This document shows positions 54,912-62,953 of a DNA stretch of 64,000 nucleotides, piece after piece. Numbering within the stretch: the stretch's first letter is position 1; the number at the start of each line of letters is the position of its first letter. The notes beneath the pieces were generated by a model. It was not told where the DNA came from, made no database searches, and saw only the letters and a program-made list of their open reading frames with translations. The position numbers were made by a program, and so were the translations under genes. Origin of the DNA: Flavobacterium ovatum (GTDB lineage Bacteria > Bacteroidota > Bacteroidia > Flavobacteriales > Flavobacteriaceae); assembly GCF_040703125.1 (NCBI RefSeq), contig NZ_CP160035.1, positions 248,001-312,000 on the forward strand. Reading direction: 5' to 3'.

Positions 54912-56051
54912 CTAAGAAATCAATGTTCTCGAAATCACAATTTTTTGAATCTCCGAGGTCCCTTCGTAAATCTGAGTGATTTTGGCATCACGCATCATAC
55001 GTTCCACATGATACTCGGACACATAACCGTTTCCTCCGTGTACTTGAACAGCCTCAATGGTCACATCCATCGCTGTTTGAGAAGCATATAATTTGGCCAT
55101 TGCACCCGATTGTGTAATGTCTTGCCCTGCATCTTTTTCGGTTGCTGCTTTGTAGCACAACATTTTGGCAGCCATAATTTGAGTCGCCATATCAGTCAAT
55201 TTGAAAGCTATGGCTTGGTGTTTAAAAATCTCTTTACCAAAAGCTTTTCGCTCTTGCGAATATTTCAATGCTAATTCATAAGCGCCAGTTGCGATTCCAA
55301 GAGCTTGTGCCGAAATTCCGATTCGTCCTCCGTTCAACACTTCCATAGCAAATTGAAATCCGAAACCATCGGCTCCAATTCTATTTTCTTTGGGCACTTT
55401 TACATCATTGAATAGTAATGAATGCGTATCAGACCCTCTAATTCCCATTTTTTTTTCTTTGGGACCAATATCAAAACCAGCCCAACCTTTTTCGACAATA
55501 AAAGCATTGATTCCTTTATGTCCTTTTTCAACATCTGTTTGCGCCATTACTATATAGGTAGAAGCCGTTGAACCATTTGTTATCCAGTTTTTGGTTCCGT
55601 TCAATAAATAATAATCACCTTTATCAATAGCAGTTGTTTTTTGCGAAGTCGCATCCGATCCCGCTTCGGGTTCTGACAAGCAGAAGGCACCTAATACTTC
55701 TCCTTTAGCCAGTGGCACCAAATATTTTTGTTTTTGTTCCTCATTACAGTATTTCTCCATTCCGGCACAAACCAAAGAATTATTCACTGACATAATCACA
55801 GCCGCAGAAGCATCTACTTTTGCCAATTCGACCAAAGCCAAAACATAAGATAGATTATCCAAACCCGCGCCGCCGTATTCTGGAGAAACGACCATTCCCA
55901 AAAATCCCAGTTCTGCCAATTTCTTGACTTGCTCGGTGGGGAATATAGAAAATTCGTCCCTTTCGATTACTCCGGGCAACAATTCGGTTTGTGCAAAATC
56001 CCTAGCAGCTTGCTGAATCATTAACTGCTCTTCTGATAAATTAAAATCCAT
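54912..56051 (-). CDS. Acyl-CoA dehydrogenase
   Basis: 379 residues, short-chain type. CLSEPEAGSDA, GTKNWITNGSTAS for FAD contact, and the C-terminal VHGGNGYVSEYHVERMMRDAKITQIYEGTSEIQ with catalytic Glu363. It oxidises acyl-CoA at C2-C3 and passes electrons to ETF. The genes for ETF are not in the window. It diverges from anmK. Confidence 0.95.
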   Translation of the reverse strand: MDFNLSEEQLMIQQAARDFAQTELLPGVIERDEFSIFPTEQVKKLAELGFLGMVVSPEYGGAGLDNLSYVLALVELAKVDASAAVIMSVNNSLVCAGMEKYCNEEQKQKYLVPLAKGEVLGAFCLSEPEAGSDATSQKTTAIDKGDYYLLNGTKNWITNGSTASTYIVMAQTDVEKGHKGINAFIVEKGWAGFDIGPKEKKMGIRGSDTHSLLFNDVKVPKENRIGADGFGFQFAMEVLNGGRIGISAQALGIATGAYELALKYSQERKAFGKEIFKHQAIAFKLTDMATQIMAAKMLCYKAATEKDAGQDITQSGAMAKLYASQTAMDVTIEAVQVHGGNGYVSEYHVERMMRDAKITQIYEGTSEIQKIVISRTLIS

Positions 56052-56202
56052 GTATTCTATTGGTTTTTCGATTAAATAGTACTTTAAAATAAAATTAAAG
56101 TATCTGATTTAGAATTCTTAATTTTACCTTTCAGAAAATTAGCGTATTTATTTGACTAAAACAACTATGCGTGCATAATAATTTTTTTCGAAAACAAATC
56201 TT

Positions 56203-57273
56203 ATGACAAACAACGACACTTATCATGTATTAGGTATCATGTCTGGAACTTCACTTGACGGAGTTGACTTAGCCGAAATACAGTTTACCATCAAAAATAA
56301 TCAGTGGCATTTTGAGATTTTGAATAGCGAAACCATTAGCTATAATGGTTCCTGGCTTTCGATGCTAAAAAACGCGGTCACTTTTTCACACGACCAATTG
56401 CAGGAACTCAATAAAGACTATACTTTATTATTGTCTTCCATAATCAATGATTTCATCAAGAAACATACGATTGAAAATCTAGATGCCGTTTGTTCTCACG
56501 GACATACTATTTTGCACCAACCACAAGATGGTTTTACTTTGCAAATTGGAAATTTACCCGAAATTGCCAAACTTTTAAACCAAACCGTTGTCTGCGATTT
56601 CAGAGTACAAGATGTAGAGTTAGGCGGACAAGGCGCCCCTTTAGTTCCTATTGGAGACGGAATTCTATTTGCGAGTTATGACTACTGCATGAATTTAGGT
56701 GGTTTTTCGAATGTCTCCTTCGCCGAAAATGGCAAGCGAATTGCGTTTGACATTTCGCCTGTCAATACTATTTTGAATTTTTATGCAAACAAACTAGGAT
56801 TAGATTATGACGACAAAGGAGCAATTGCAAGAACGGGAGAAGTAAATTCAGATCTTTTAGAAGAACTTAATGCCCTTGGTTTTTACAAACTAAAACATCC
56901 TAAATCATTAGGTTTCGAATTTGTCAAAGAAATCGTTTTACCGATTATGGAAACTTATGACATCTCCATAAAAAACAAATTAGCTACATTTATTGAACAT
57001 GTCGCTATCCAAACTTCTTTGGCATTGCCAACAAAAAAAGGAACGCTATTCGTAACTGGAGGCGGCGCTTACAATGCTTTTTTAGTCGAAAGAATTCAAA
57101 ATCACTTACCCAAAATGCAAATCATTATTCCAGAAAGTGAAATATTGGAATACAAAGAAGCTTTGATTTTTGCATTATTGGGCGTTTTAAAACTACGTAA
57201 TGAAGTCAATGTTTTGAGTAGTGTTACGGGGGCATCAAAAGACCATAGTTCTGGCATAGTTTATGTAAAGTAA
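56203..57273 (+). CDS. anmK: Anhydro-N-acetylmuramic acid kinase
   Basis: 356 residues. GIMSGTSLDGVDLAEI at about 12-27 is the AnmK signature; VCSHGHTILHQP, GGQGAPLVPIGDGILF and VTGGGAYNAFLVERI follow. It converts anhMurNAc to MurNAc-6-phosphate in cell wall recycling. Together with mpl it indicates an active recycling route. Confidence 0.95.
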   Translation: MTNNDTYHVLGIMSGTSLDGVDLAEIQFTIKNNQWHFEILNSETISYNGSWLSMLKNAVTFSHDQLQELNKDYTLLLSSIINDFIKKHTIENLDAVCSHGHTILHQPQDGFTLQIGNLPEIAKLLNQTVVCDFRVQDVELGGQGAPLVPIGDGILFASYDYCMNLGGFSNVSFAENGKRIAFDISPVNTILNFYANKLGLDYDDKGAIARTGEVNSDLLEELNALGFYKLKHPKSLGFEFVKEIVLPIMETYDISIKNKLATFIEHVAIQTSLALPTKKGTLFVTGGGAYNAFLVERIQNHLPKMQIIIPESEILEYKEALIFALLGVLKLRNEVNVLSSVTGASKDHSSGIVYVK

Positions 57274-57421
57274 AAACAGATTTTAAAAATTAATCCCTTT
57301 AATAAATAAGAAATTCGAATAGCAAATTATAAAAATCCATGAGGTATTTGTTTTGGTATTTTAACCTATAACTTACAATTTTTATAATATCTTAGCGTTT
57401 CAATAAAAAAGAAAAAAGTAT

Positions 57422-58126
57422 ATGAGTTTATTGTTACAAGCAGACACTTTATCTGTTGCAAATGAAAATTTAGCCGATGCGGTTCCAGTTGAAAAAACCT
57501 TATCTATAATTGAGTTGTTAACTAGCGGCGGATTGGCTGGTCAAATCATTATGACTGCCCTTTTTCTAATGTTATTTGTAGCCCTTTATCTTTATTTCGA
57601 AAGATTGATGGCTATAGGCGAAGCATCCAAAATGGACAGTAGTTTTATGAGTCAAATTAGAGACAATATCCGTAACGGACGTATCGACAACGCAAAAATG
57701 ACTTGCGCTCACTCAAAATCCCCGGTGGCTCGATTAATCGAAAAAGGAATTTCAAGAATCGGAAAACCTCTTGACGACATCAATACAGCAATCGAAAACG
57801 CTGGTAAACTAGAAATTTACAAACTAGAAAAAAACATAAGCATCCTAGCCACTATATCTGGAGCAGGTCCTATGACAGGTTTCTTAGGAACAGTTGTCGG
57901 AATGATTCAGGCGTTTCACAAAATGGCTTCTGCTGGAGGACAAATCGAAGTTGGCGCCCTTTCAGAAGGAATTTATACCGCTATGACAACGACCGTAGTT
58001 GGACTTGTTGTTGGACTTATCGCTTATATTGGTTACAACCACTTAGTTGTCAAAACCGATAAAATTGTACACCAAATGGAAGCCAATGCAGTAGATTTCT
58101 TAGACTTATTAAATGACCCCGCTTAA
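57422..58126 (+). CDS. exbB: MotA/TolQ/ExbB-type proton channel
   Basis: 234 residues with three helices. GPMTGFLGTVVGMIQAFHKMASAGGQIEVGALSEGIYTAMTTTVVGLVVGLIAYIGYN is the conserved channel region. With ExbD and TonB it transmits proton motive force to outer-membrane transporters such as the SusC at 10849. exbD starts 2 bases after its stop. Confidence 0.93.
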   Translation: MSLLLQADTLSVANENLADAVPVEKTLSIIELLTSGGLAGQIIMTALFLMLFVALYLYFERLMAIGEASKMDSSFMSQIRDNIRNGRIDNAKMTCAHSKSPVARLIEKGISRIGKPLDDINTAIENAGKLEIYKLEKNISILATISGAGPMTGFLGTVVGMIQAFHKMASAGGQIEVGALSEGIYTAMTTTVVGLVVGLIAYIGYNHLVVKTDKIVHQMEANAVDFLDLLNDPA

Positions 58127-58128
58127 TT

Positions 58129-58521
58129 ATGAATATTAGAGGAAGAAATAAAGTAAGTGCCGAATTCAACATGTCATCCATGACCGACATTGTGTTCTTG
58201 TTGTTGATATTCTTCATGCTTACATCGACCATGGTTACGACTAATGCTTTGGATTTAGTTTTACCAAAAGCCAAAGGAAAAACCGATAGCAACAAAAATA
58301 TCTCTGTAAGTATCAACAAAAAATTAGAATTTTTTATTGACAAAGAGGCTGTACCAGAGGCTGAATTAGAAACAAGGCTCCTTGGACTTTTTACAGCTGA
58401 TAAAGAAAAAGCTATTATACTAAGAGCTGAAGAAGGTGTACCAATCGAAAAAGCGGTCAACGTTTTGGACATTGCCAATCGAAATCAAATTAAAGTTGTT
58501 TTAGCGGTGAGACCAAAATAA
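58129..58521 (+). CDS. exbD: ExbD/TolR-type transport protein
   Basis: 130 residues. One N-terminal helix with the essential Asp in SSMTDIVFLLLIFFMLTSTMV, then a periplasmic domain ending KAVNVLDIANRNQIKVVLAVRP. It pairs with ExbB and senses TonB. Only one exbD is seen, where some Bacteroidetes loci have two. Confidence 0.93.
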   Translation: MNIRGRNKVSAEFNMSSMTDIVFLLLIFFMLTSTMVTTNALDLVLPKAKGKTDSNKNISVSINKKLEFFIDKEAVPEAELETRLLGLFTADKEKAIILRAEEGVPIEKAVNVLDIANRNQIKVVLAVRPK

Positions 58522-58556
58522 AGGCAGCCGTTTTTCCAAAACAAGATTCACAATAA

Positions 58557-59354
58557 ATGAAATATTTAGAAACAGACGAAGAGAAAAAATCATTTGGTAT
58601 CACAACTGTTATTTTTGCGATACTACTTATTTTGTTCTTTTATTTAGGTTTAAAGTCACTTGACCCGCCACCCGAAAACGGAATTGCCATCAATTTTGGT
58701 ACCACCGAATTTGGAAACGGAAAAATTCAACCTACAGAAGCGATTCAGTCGGCTCCAAAGCCTACAGCTGCACAACCTGCTGCATCCAAGGTTGAAGACG
58801 TACTTTCGCAAGAGGTCGAAGATGCTCCTGTGATGAAAACCGCCAAGAAAGTACAACCTACAAAACAAGTTACTGAAGCCGAGCAAAAACCAAAACCGAA
58901 AGAAAGTCCGAAACCTTCCAAAAGTACAACTGATGCTTTATCTAGTCTTATCAATGGACCAAAATCGGACGGTAAGGCCAAAGGAGGCGAAGGAAACGAC
59001 AGCCAAGCGGGCGACAAAGGAAGCATCAATGGCGACCCTTATGCCAATTCGTATTACGGTTCAGGTACTGGCGCTGGCGGCGGAAGCGGCTGGGGACTTA
59101 ACGGTAGAAACATAAGCTCTAGAGGATCAGTGGTTCAAAAGTGTAATGAATCAGGAACTGTTGTAGTGCAAATCACTGTAAACAGAAACGGAAATGTTAT
59201 CGCTGCCAAATACACCAAAGGAACCACCAACACCAACCCGTGTTTGGTAGAACCTGCCTTGGAAACTGCCCGAAAATATAGATGGCAACCCGACAGCAAT
59301 GCTCCCGAAACCCAAATTGGGTTCATCACCGTCAATTTCAAATTAGGACAATAA
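58557..59354 (+). CDS. TonB-like energy transducer
   Basis: 265 residues. An N-terminal helix (TTVIFAILLILFFYLGL), a long Pro/Lys/Ala linker (about 60-130), a Gly-rich stretch, and a small C-terminal domain (GTVVVQITVNRNGNVIAAKYTKGTTNTNPCLVEPALETARKYRWQ) similar to TonB. It is third in the exbB-exbD run. Two Cys residues (in VVQKCNES and NPCLVE) might form a disulfide; this is an observation, not a family rule I know. Confidence 0.85.
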   Translation: MKYLETDEEKKSFGITTVIFAILLILFFYLGLKSLDPPPENGIAINFGTTEFGNGKIQPTEAIQSAPKPTAAQPAASKVEDVLSQEVEDAPVMKTAKKVQPTKQVTEAEQKPKPKESPKPSKSTTDALSSLINGPKSDGKAKGGEGNDSQAGDKGSINGDPYANSYYGSGTGAGGGSGWGLNGRNISSRGSVVQKCNESGTVVVQITVNRNGNVIAAKYTKGTTNTNPCLVEPALETARKYRWQPDSNAPETQIGFITVNFKLGQ

Positions 59355-59370
59355 CCTATTTCAATAATTA

Positions 59371-59526
59371 GGGCGTGCCAGCAATACAAAAGGCCAATCT
59401 AGCAACCGCTTAGCTTTTGTATTGCTGTCGAGCTATCCATTACTCTCCTCAACAAGTTCCGCTATCGCTGCACTTGTCTGCGGGCTTTTCTCCCGACGCT
59501 TCGGGACTATCTCTCACGCAAACTCT
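59371..59526 (+). repeat. Element D: GGGCGTGCC...TCACGCAAACT, plus strand
   Basis: 156 bases from GGGCGTGCC to TCACGCAAACT. The ends can pair (GCGTG/CACGC). Inside are a long hairpin GCAATACAAAAG/CTTTTGTATTGC, the block CTGCGGGCTTTTCTCCCG, and TCCCGA/TCGGGA. It shares outer blocks and the CTGCGGG block with element E. Confidence 0.7.
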
Positions 59527-59864
59527 GCACGTGATACGATTTCTTTCTTCATGCTATTTTACCTTTGAATTTACCTATGTATAAACATTTTTCTATAACC
59601 ATTTAGAGATTAAGAACCAATAAGCCTAAATTTCCTTAATTCCTTAATGGTAAAAAGTAATTATTTCAAAACGGTAAATTTAAAAGCAAACAAGTAGTAC
59701 GCAACAATTGGTCACGCTGAACGCGTCTCAGCAAAGTTGCTCAGCAAACAGGAAACGCCTTCAGCTTCACAAACTAGACAGATTAGATTGTCAAAAACCA
59801 GAACCAAAAAACTCTTGGACAAAATTATATTCACGATTAGTATTACAATCTGAATCGTCATGCT

Positions 59865-60021
59865 AGTTTGCGTGAAGGATTACTTCACTTTACATTTATT
59901 TTTCATAGGAGTTCAGTGAACTTCGTTTGCAGTGGAGCTCTTTTTTTATTTGGTTTTTCTCCAAATAAAAAAAAGCGGGAACGAAAAGCCTGACCCGCAG
60001 TTTTTACGAAGGGGCACGCCC
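59865..60021 (-). repeat. Element E: GGGCGTGCC...TCACGCAAACT, minus strand
   Basis: 157 bases on the reverse strand, GGGCGTGCC at 60021 to TCACGCAAACT at 59865. Inner CTGCGGG-TCAGGCTTTTCGTTCCCGC block, then a hairpin of TTTTTTATTTGG/CCAAATAAAAAA. Length and block order equal element D while most of the sequence differs. Confidence 0.7.
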
Positions 60022-60052
60022 AAAATATTCACATCAGTTTCCTAAAATTCGA

Positions 60053-60084
60053 TTTGAGCACCACCAAAAGAAATTGTACTTTTG
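60053..60084 (+). promoter_or_regulatory. Promoter of folC
   Basis: TTTG (60053-60056), 20 bases, TACTTTTG (60077-60084). Transcription would start near 60089, 14 bases before the ATG at 60103. This excludes the TTG at 60082 as start codon. Confidence 0.7.
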
Positions 60085-60102
60085 GATTCAAAATCACAAT
60101 CA

Positions 60103-61335
60103 ATGAATTACCAAGAAACCACCGAATGGATGTTCAACCAGTTGCCCATGTACCAAACACAAGGCGCAACAGCCTATAAGGAAGATTTGAAAAACACTTT
60201 GGAACTCATTGCGCATTTGGGAAATCCACACCAAAAACTGAAATGCATACACGTTGCAGGTACCAACGGCAAAGGCTCGACATCGCACATGTTGGCATCT
60301 ATTTTGCAAGAAGCAGGATATAAAGTGGGACTTTATACTTCACCACACCTGAAAGACTATAGAGAACGCATCAAAATCATTGCCCCCGACGCTTCGGGGG
60401 AAATAAGCGAAGATTTTGTTTGCGAATTCATCGCCAAAAACAAACCTTTTTTTGAGAGCCATGACATCAGCTTTTTCGAAATGAGCGTTGGACTTGCCTT
60501 TGAATATTTTGCCACAGAAAAAGTTGATTTCGCCATAATAGAAGTCGGCATGGGCGGACGATTGGACGCTACAAACATCATTACTCCGTTGGTTTCAGTA
60601 ATAACAAACATAGGTTTGGATCACACGCAATTTTTGGGCAACACGCTAGAACTAGTTGCTGCCGAAAAAGCAGGGATTATCAAGTCTAATATTCCCGTGA
60701 TCATTGGAGAATACACTGTAGAAACAAAACCAGTCTTCGTTAAAAAAGCAGCAGATTGCAATGCACCAATCTATTTTGCATCGGAAACCATTTTAGAAAC
60801 CTATCCTTCCGATTTGTTAGGAGACTATCAAATACACAATAAGAAAACAGCTCTACAAACTATTGCCGTTTTGAACGATTTAGGAGGATTAACTGCTAAT
60901 AAGGAGAATTGTATCGCTGGATTGTCGAAGGTCGTTCAAAACACAGGTTTATTAGGCAGATGGCAACAAATAGGCAGCAATCCAAAAACGATTTGCGACA
61001 CCGCACATAATAAAGAAGGACTTTCGATAGTTTTCAACCAAATTCAGAAAGAGAATTTTAACAGCCTTCACATTGTTTTTGGAGTAGTTAACGACAAAAA
61101 CCTAGAGGCAATACTTCCATTGCTTCCAAAAAACGCAAAATATTATTTTTCGAAACCCAATAATCTACGAGGCTTAGCAGTTGAAACCCTACATCAAAAA
61201 GCAACCGAAACAGGATTAAACGGACACTCATATAACTCAATTACAGAAGCTTACCAAGCCGCCAAAACAGCTGCAAAGCCTGATGATTTCATCTATATTG
61301 GCGGTAGTACTTTTGTGGTTGCAGAAATAATTTAA
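60103..61335 (+). CDS. folC: Folylpolyglutamate/dihydrofolate synthase
   Basis: 410 residues from ATG 60103 (MNYQETTEWMFNQLPMYQTQG). GTNGKGST at 53-60 is the ATP loop; EVGMGGRLDATNI and ITNIGLDHTQFLG are the metal and substrate regions. The enzyme adds Glu to dihydropteroate and folates. It is a Mur-ligase relative, but the sequence is plainly FolC. Confidence 0.95.
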   Translation: MNYQETTEWMFNQLPMYQTQGATAYKEDLKNTLELIAHLGNPHQKLKCIHVAGTNGKGSTSHMLASILQEAGYKVGLYTSPHLKDYRERIKIIAPDASGEISEDFVCEFIAKNKPFFESHDISFFEMSVGLAFEYFATEKVDFAIIEVGMGGRLDATNIITPLVSVITNIGLDHTQFLGNTLELVAAEKAGIIKSNIPVIIGEYTVETKPVFVKKAADCNAPIYFASETILETYPSDLLGDYQIHNKKTALQTIAVLNDLGGLTANKENCIAGLSKVVQNTGLLGRWQQIGSNPKTICDTAHNKEGLSIVFNQIQKENFNSLHIVFGVVNDKNLEAILPLLPKNAKYYFSKPNNLRGLAVETLHQKATETGLNGHSYNSITEAYQAAKTAAKPDDFIYIGGSTFVVAEII

Positions 61336-61354
61336 ATATTTTTTCATTTTATAG

Positions 61355-61384
61355 TTGCACATTCAAAAAAGAGTCTTATATTTG
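61355..61384 (+). promoter_or_regulatory. Promoter of tRNA-Val
   Basis: TTG (61355-61357), 19 bases, TATATTTG (61377-61384), the ideal Bacteroidetes layout. Transcription would start near 61389, leaving a 34-base leader to be trimmed. Confidence 0.8.
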
Positions 61385-61422
61385 CACTCGCAATCACAAA
61401 ACGATAGCAACCTAGTAAAATA

Positions 61423-61497
61423 GGGCGATTAGCTCAGCTGGTTCAGAGCACCTCGTTTACACCGAGGGGGTCGGGGGTTCGAACCCCTCATCGCCCA
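61423..61497 (+). tRNA. tRNA-Val (anticodon UAC)
   Basis: The acceptor GGGCGAU/AUCGCCC closes, the D arm is GCUC/GAGC, the anticodon stem CCUCG/CGAGG frames loop UUUACAC with anticodon UAC, and the T loop is UUCGAAC. The 3' CCA is not encoded (A then CAAAA), so it must be added by nucleotidyltransferase. It reads GUA and GUG. Confidence 0.97.
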
Positions 61498-61501
61498 CAA
61501 A

Positions 61502-61531
61502 ACTTCAACAGAAATGTTGGAGTTTTTTTTT
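61502..61531 (+). terminator. Terminator of the tRNA-Val gene
   Basis: ACTTCAACA, GAAA loop, TGTTGGAGT, eight Ts. Confidence 0.88.
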
Positions 61532-61603
61532 GGACTAAATTGTACAAAAAAAAGCCATCTCAAATAAATGAAATGGCAAATTGTTATTACTACATAAAGA
61601 AAT

Positions 61604-62887
61604 CTACAAAAGTTCCAGCGTTCGCTCCAAAGCCATACCCCTAGACCCTTTAATTAGCATCATACTATTTTGAAATTTTAAAATTTTAAATGATTCTGCA
61701 AAACTTTCAAAGTTTTGATAGAACTCAAAATTAGACTTCACAATCTTATTTTTAAAGAAAGCTTCACCAACAAAAAAACATCTCACATCGTCAGTAATAA
61801 CAGTTGACTCAACAATAGCTTTATGCTCTTCTAAACTTTCGTCACCAAGCTCAAACATATCACCCAACACCATTACTTTATTTACATTTTCGAGTTGAAC
61901 AAAGTTAACAATCGCAACCGCCATACTACTTGGATTCGCATTGTAAGCATCCAAAATGATTTGATTATTACCTTTGGTAAGCATTTGAGAACGATTATTC
62001 TCAGACACATAACCCTCTAAAGCTTCTTTTATAGCCAAATCGTCAACTTTAAAATACTTTCCTATTGTAAGCGCTGCGTTTATATTATTAGCATTATACA
62101 ACCCAATCATGTGCGATTTGATTTCCACAGCATTAAAAGCTACTTCAACAAAAGGATTAGCTTTGACAGAAGATATATTAACATCAGCGCTGGTTTTTTG
62201 AATACTAAAAGAAAAAGATTTCAAATCCTTACTTTTCTCTACTTGAATAGAATCTTCTAGGTTTACAAAAGCAAGCCCATCAGCTTTATTAAGATATTGA
62301 TACATTTCGCTTTTCCCTTTTATCACTCCTTCAACACCTCCAAAGCCTTCTAGATGTGCTTTTCCAAAATTGGTAATATAGCCATAATTAGGAGTTGCTA
62401 ACTCACAAAGAAATTCAATTTCTTTTTGATGATTAGCACCCATTTCTACTATCCCTATTTCTGTATCTTTAGTAAAAGACAACAAAGTCAAAGGAACCCC
62501 AATATGATTATTCAAATTCCCTATCGTTGCTTTTGTATTAAACTTTTGCGCTAGTACTACTTGAATTAATTCTTTGGTGGTTGTTTTACCATTACTCCCT
62601 GTAAGAGCAACAATAGGTAGATTAAGGTATTCACGATGAAACTGAGCTAGTTTTTGCAAAGCCACTAAACTATCTTCAACCAAAATAGTTCTATTATCAA
62701 TAAAACAAGAATTATCATCAATAATCACATAAGAAGCACCTTTCTTCAAAGCTTCTTTGGCAAAAGTATTAGCATCAAATCGCTCTCCCTTAATCGCCAC
62801 GAACATAGAACCTTCTTCTATTTTACGCGTATCAATTGAAACCGATTTACATTTTAAAAACAAACTGTGAATAGCACTAATATTCAT
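61604..62887 (-). CDS. murF: UDP-MurNAc-tripeptide-D-Ala-D-Ala ligase
   Basis: 427 residues. TGSNGKTTTKE at 96-106 is the ATP loop; EMGANHQKEIEFL and LDAYNANPSSM are the MurF-specific regions. It makes the pentapeptide precursor. It lies 66 bases after the gldJ-like gene; a strong hairpin lies in that gap, so its transcription may depend on read-through. Confidence 0.96.
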   Translation of the reverse strand: MNISAIHSLFLKCKSVSIDTRKIEEGSMFVAIKGERFDANTFAKEALKKGASYVIIDDNSCFIDNRTILVEDSLVALQKLAQFHREYLNLPIVALTGSNGKTTTKELIQVVLAQKFNTKATIGNLNNHIGVPLTLLSFTKDTEIGIVEMGANHQKEIEFLCELATPNYGYITNFGKAHLEGFGGVEGVIKGKSEMYQYLNKADGLAFVNLEDSIQVEKSKDLKSFSFSIQKTSADVNISSVKANPFVEVAFNAVEIKSHMIGLYNANNINAALTIGKYFKVDDLAIKEALEGYVSENNRSQMLTKGNNQIILDAYNANPSSMAVAIVNFVQLENVNKVMVLGDMFELGDESLEEHKAIVESTVITDDVRCFFVGEAFFKNKIVKSNFEFYQNFESFAESFKILKFQNSMMLIKGSRGMALERTLELL

Positions 62888-62903
62888 TTCAAATGGATTT
62901 TAA

Positions 62904-62937
62904 AAAATAAAAGCCCTAATCAAAGGGCTTTTATTTT
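62904..62937. terminator. Hairpin between gldJ and murF
   Basis: AAAATAAAAGCCCT, short loop, and its exact complement AGGGCTTTTATTTT: 14 pairs with T-rich flank on both strands. It looks like an efficient intrinsic terminator. Confidence 0.8.
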
Positions 62938-62953
62938 AATATATTACTTTAAA

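Larger units (their letters stand above)
59355..60102. other. 748-base intergenic region with paired structured elements
   Basis: No coding gene. It holds elements D (59371-59526) and E (59865-60021) in opposite orientation, a middle part with scattered words such as GGTCACGCTGAACGCGTCTC that also recur in bacterial repeats, and the folC promoter. Confidence 0.8.

Noticed and set aside
58050..58478. 142-codon reading frame opposite exbD
   Set aside because: It lies fully on the complementary strand of clear exbB/exbD genes and shows no protein-like motif.
58656..59389. Several reading frames opposite tonB
   Set aside because: They are complements of the low-complexity Pro/Lys/Gly linker of the TonB-like protein.
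60082..60102. TTG start of folC seven codons upstream
   Set aside because: It falls inside the predicted -7 element, before the likely transcription start.
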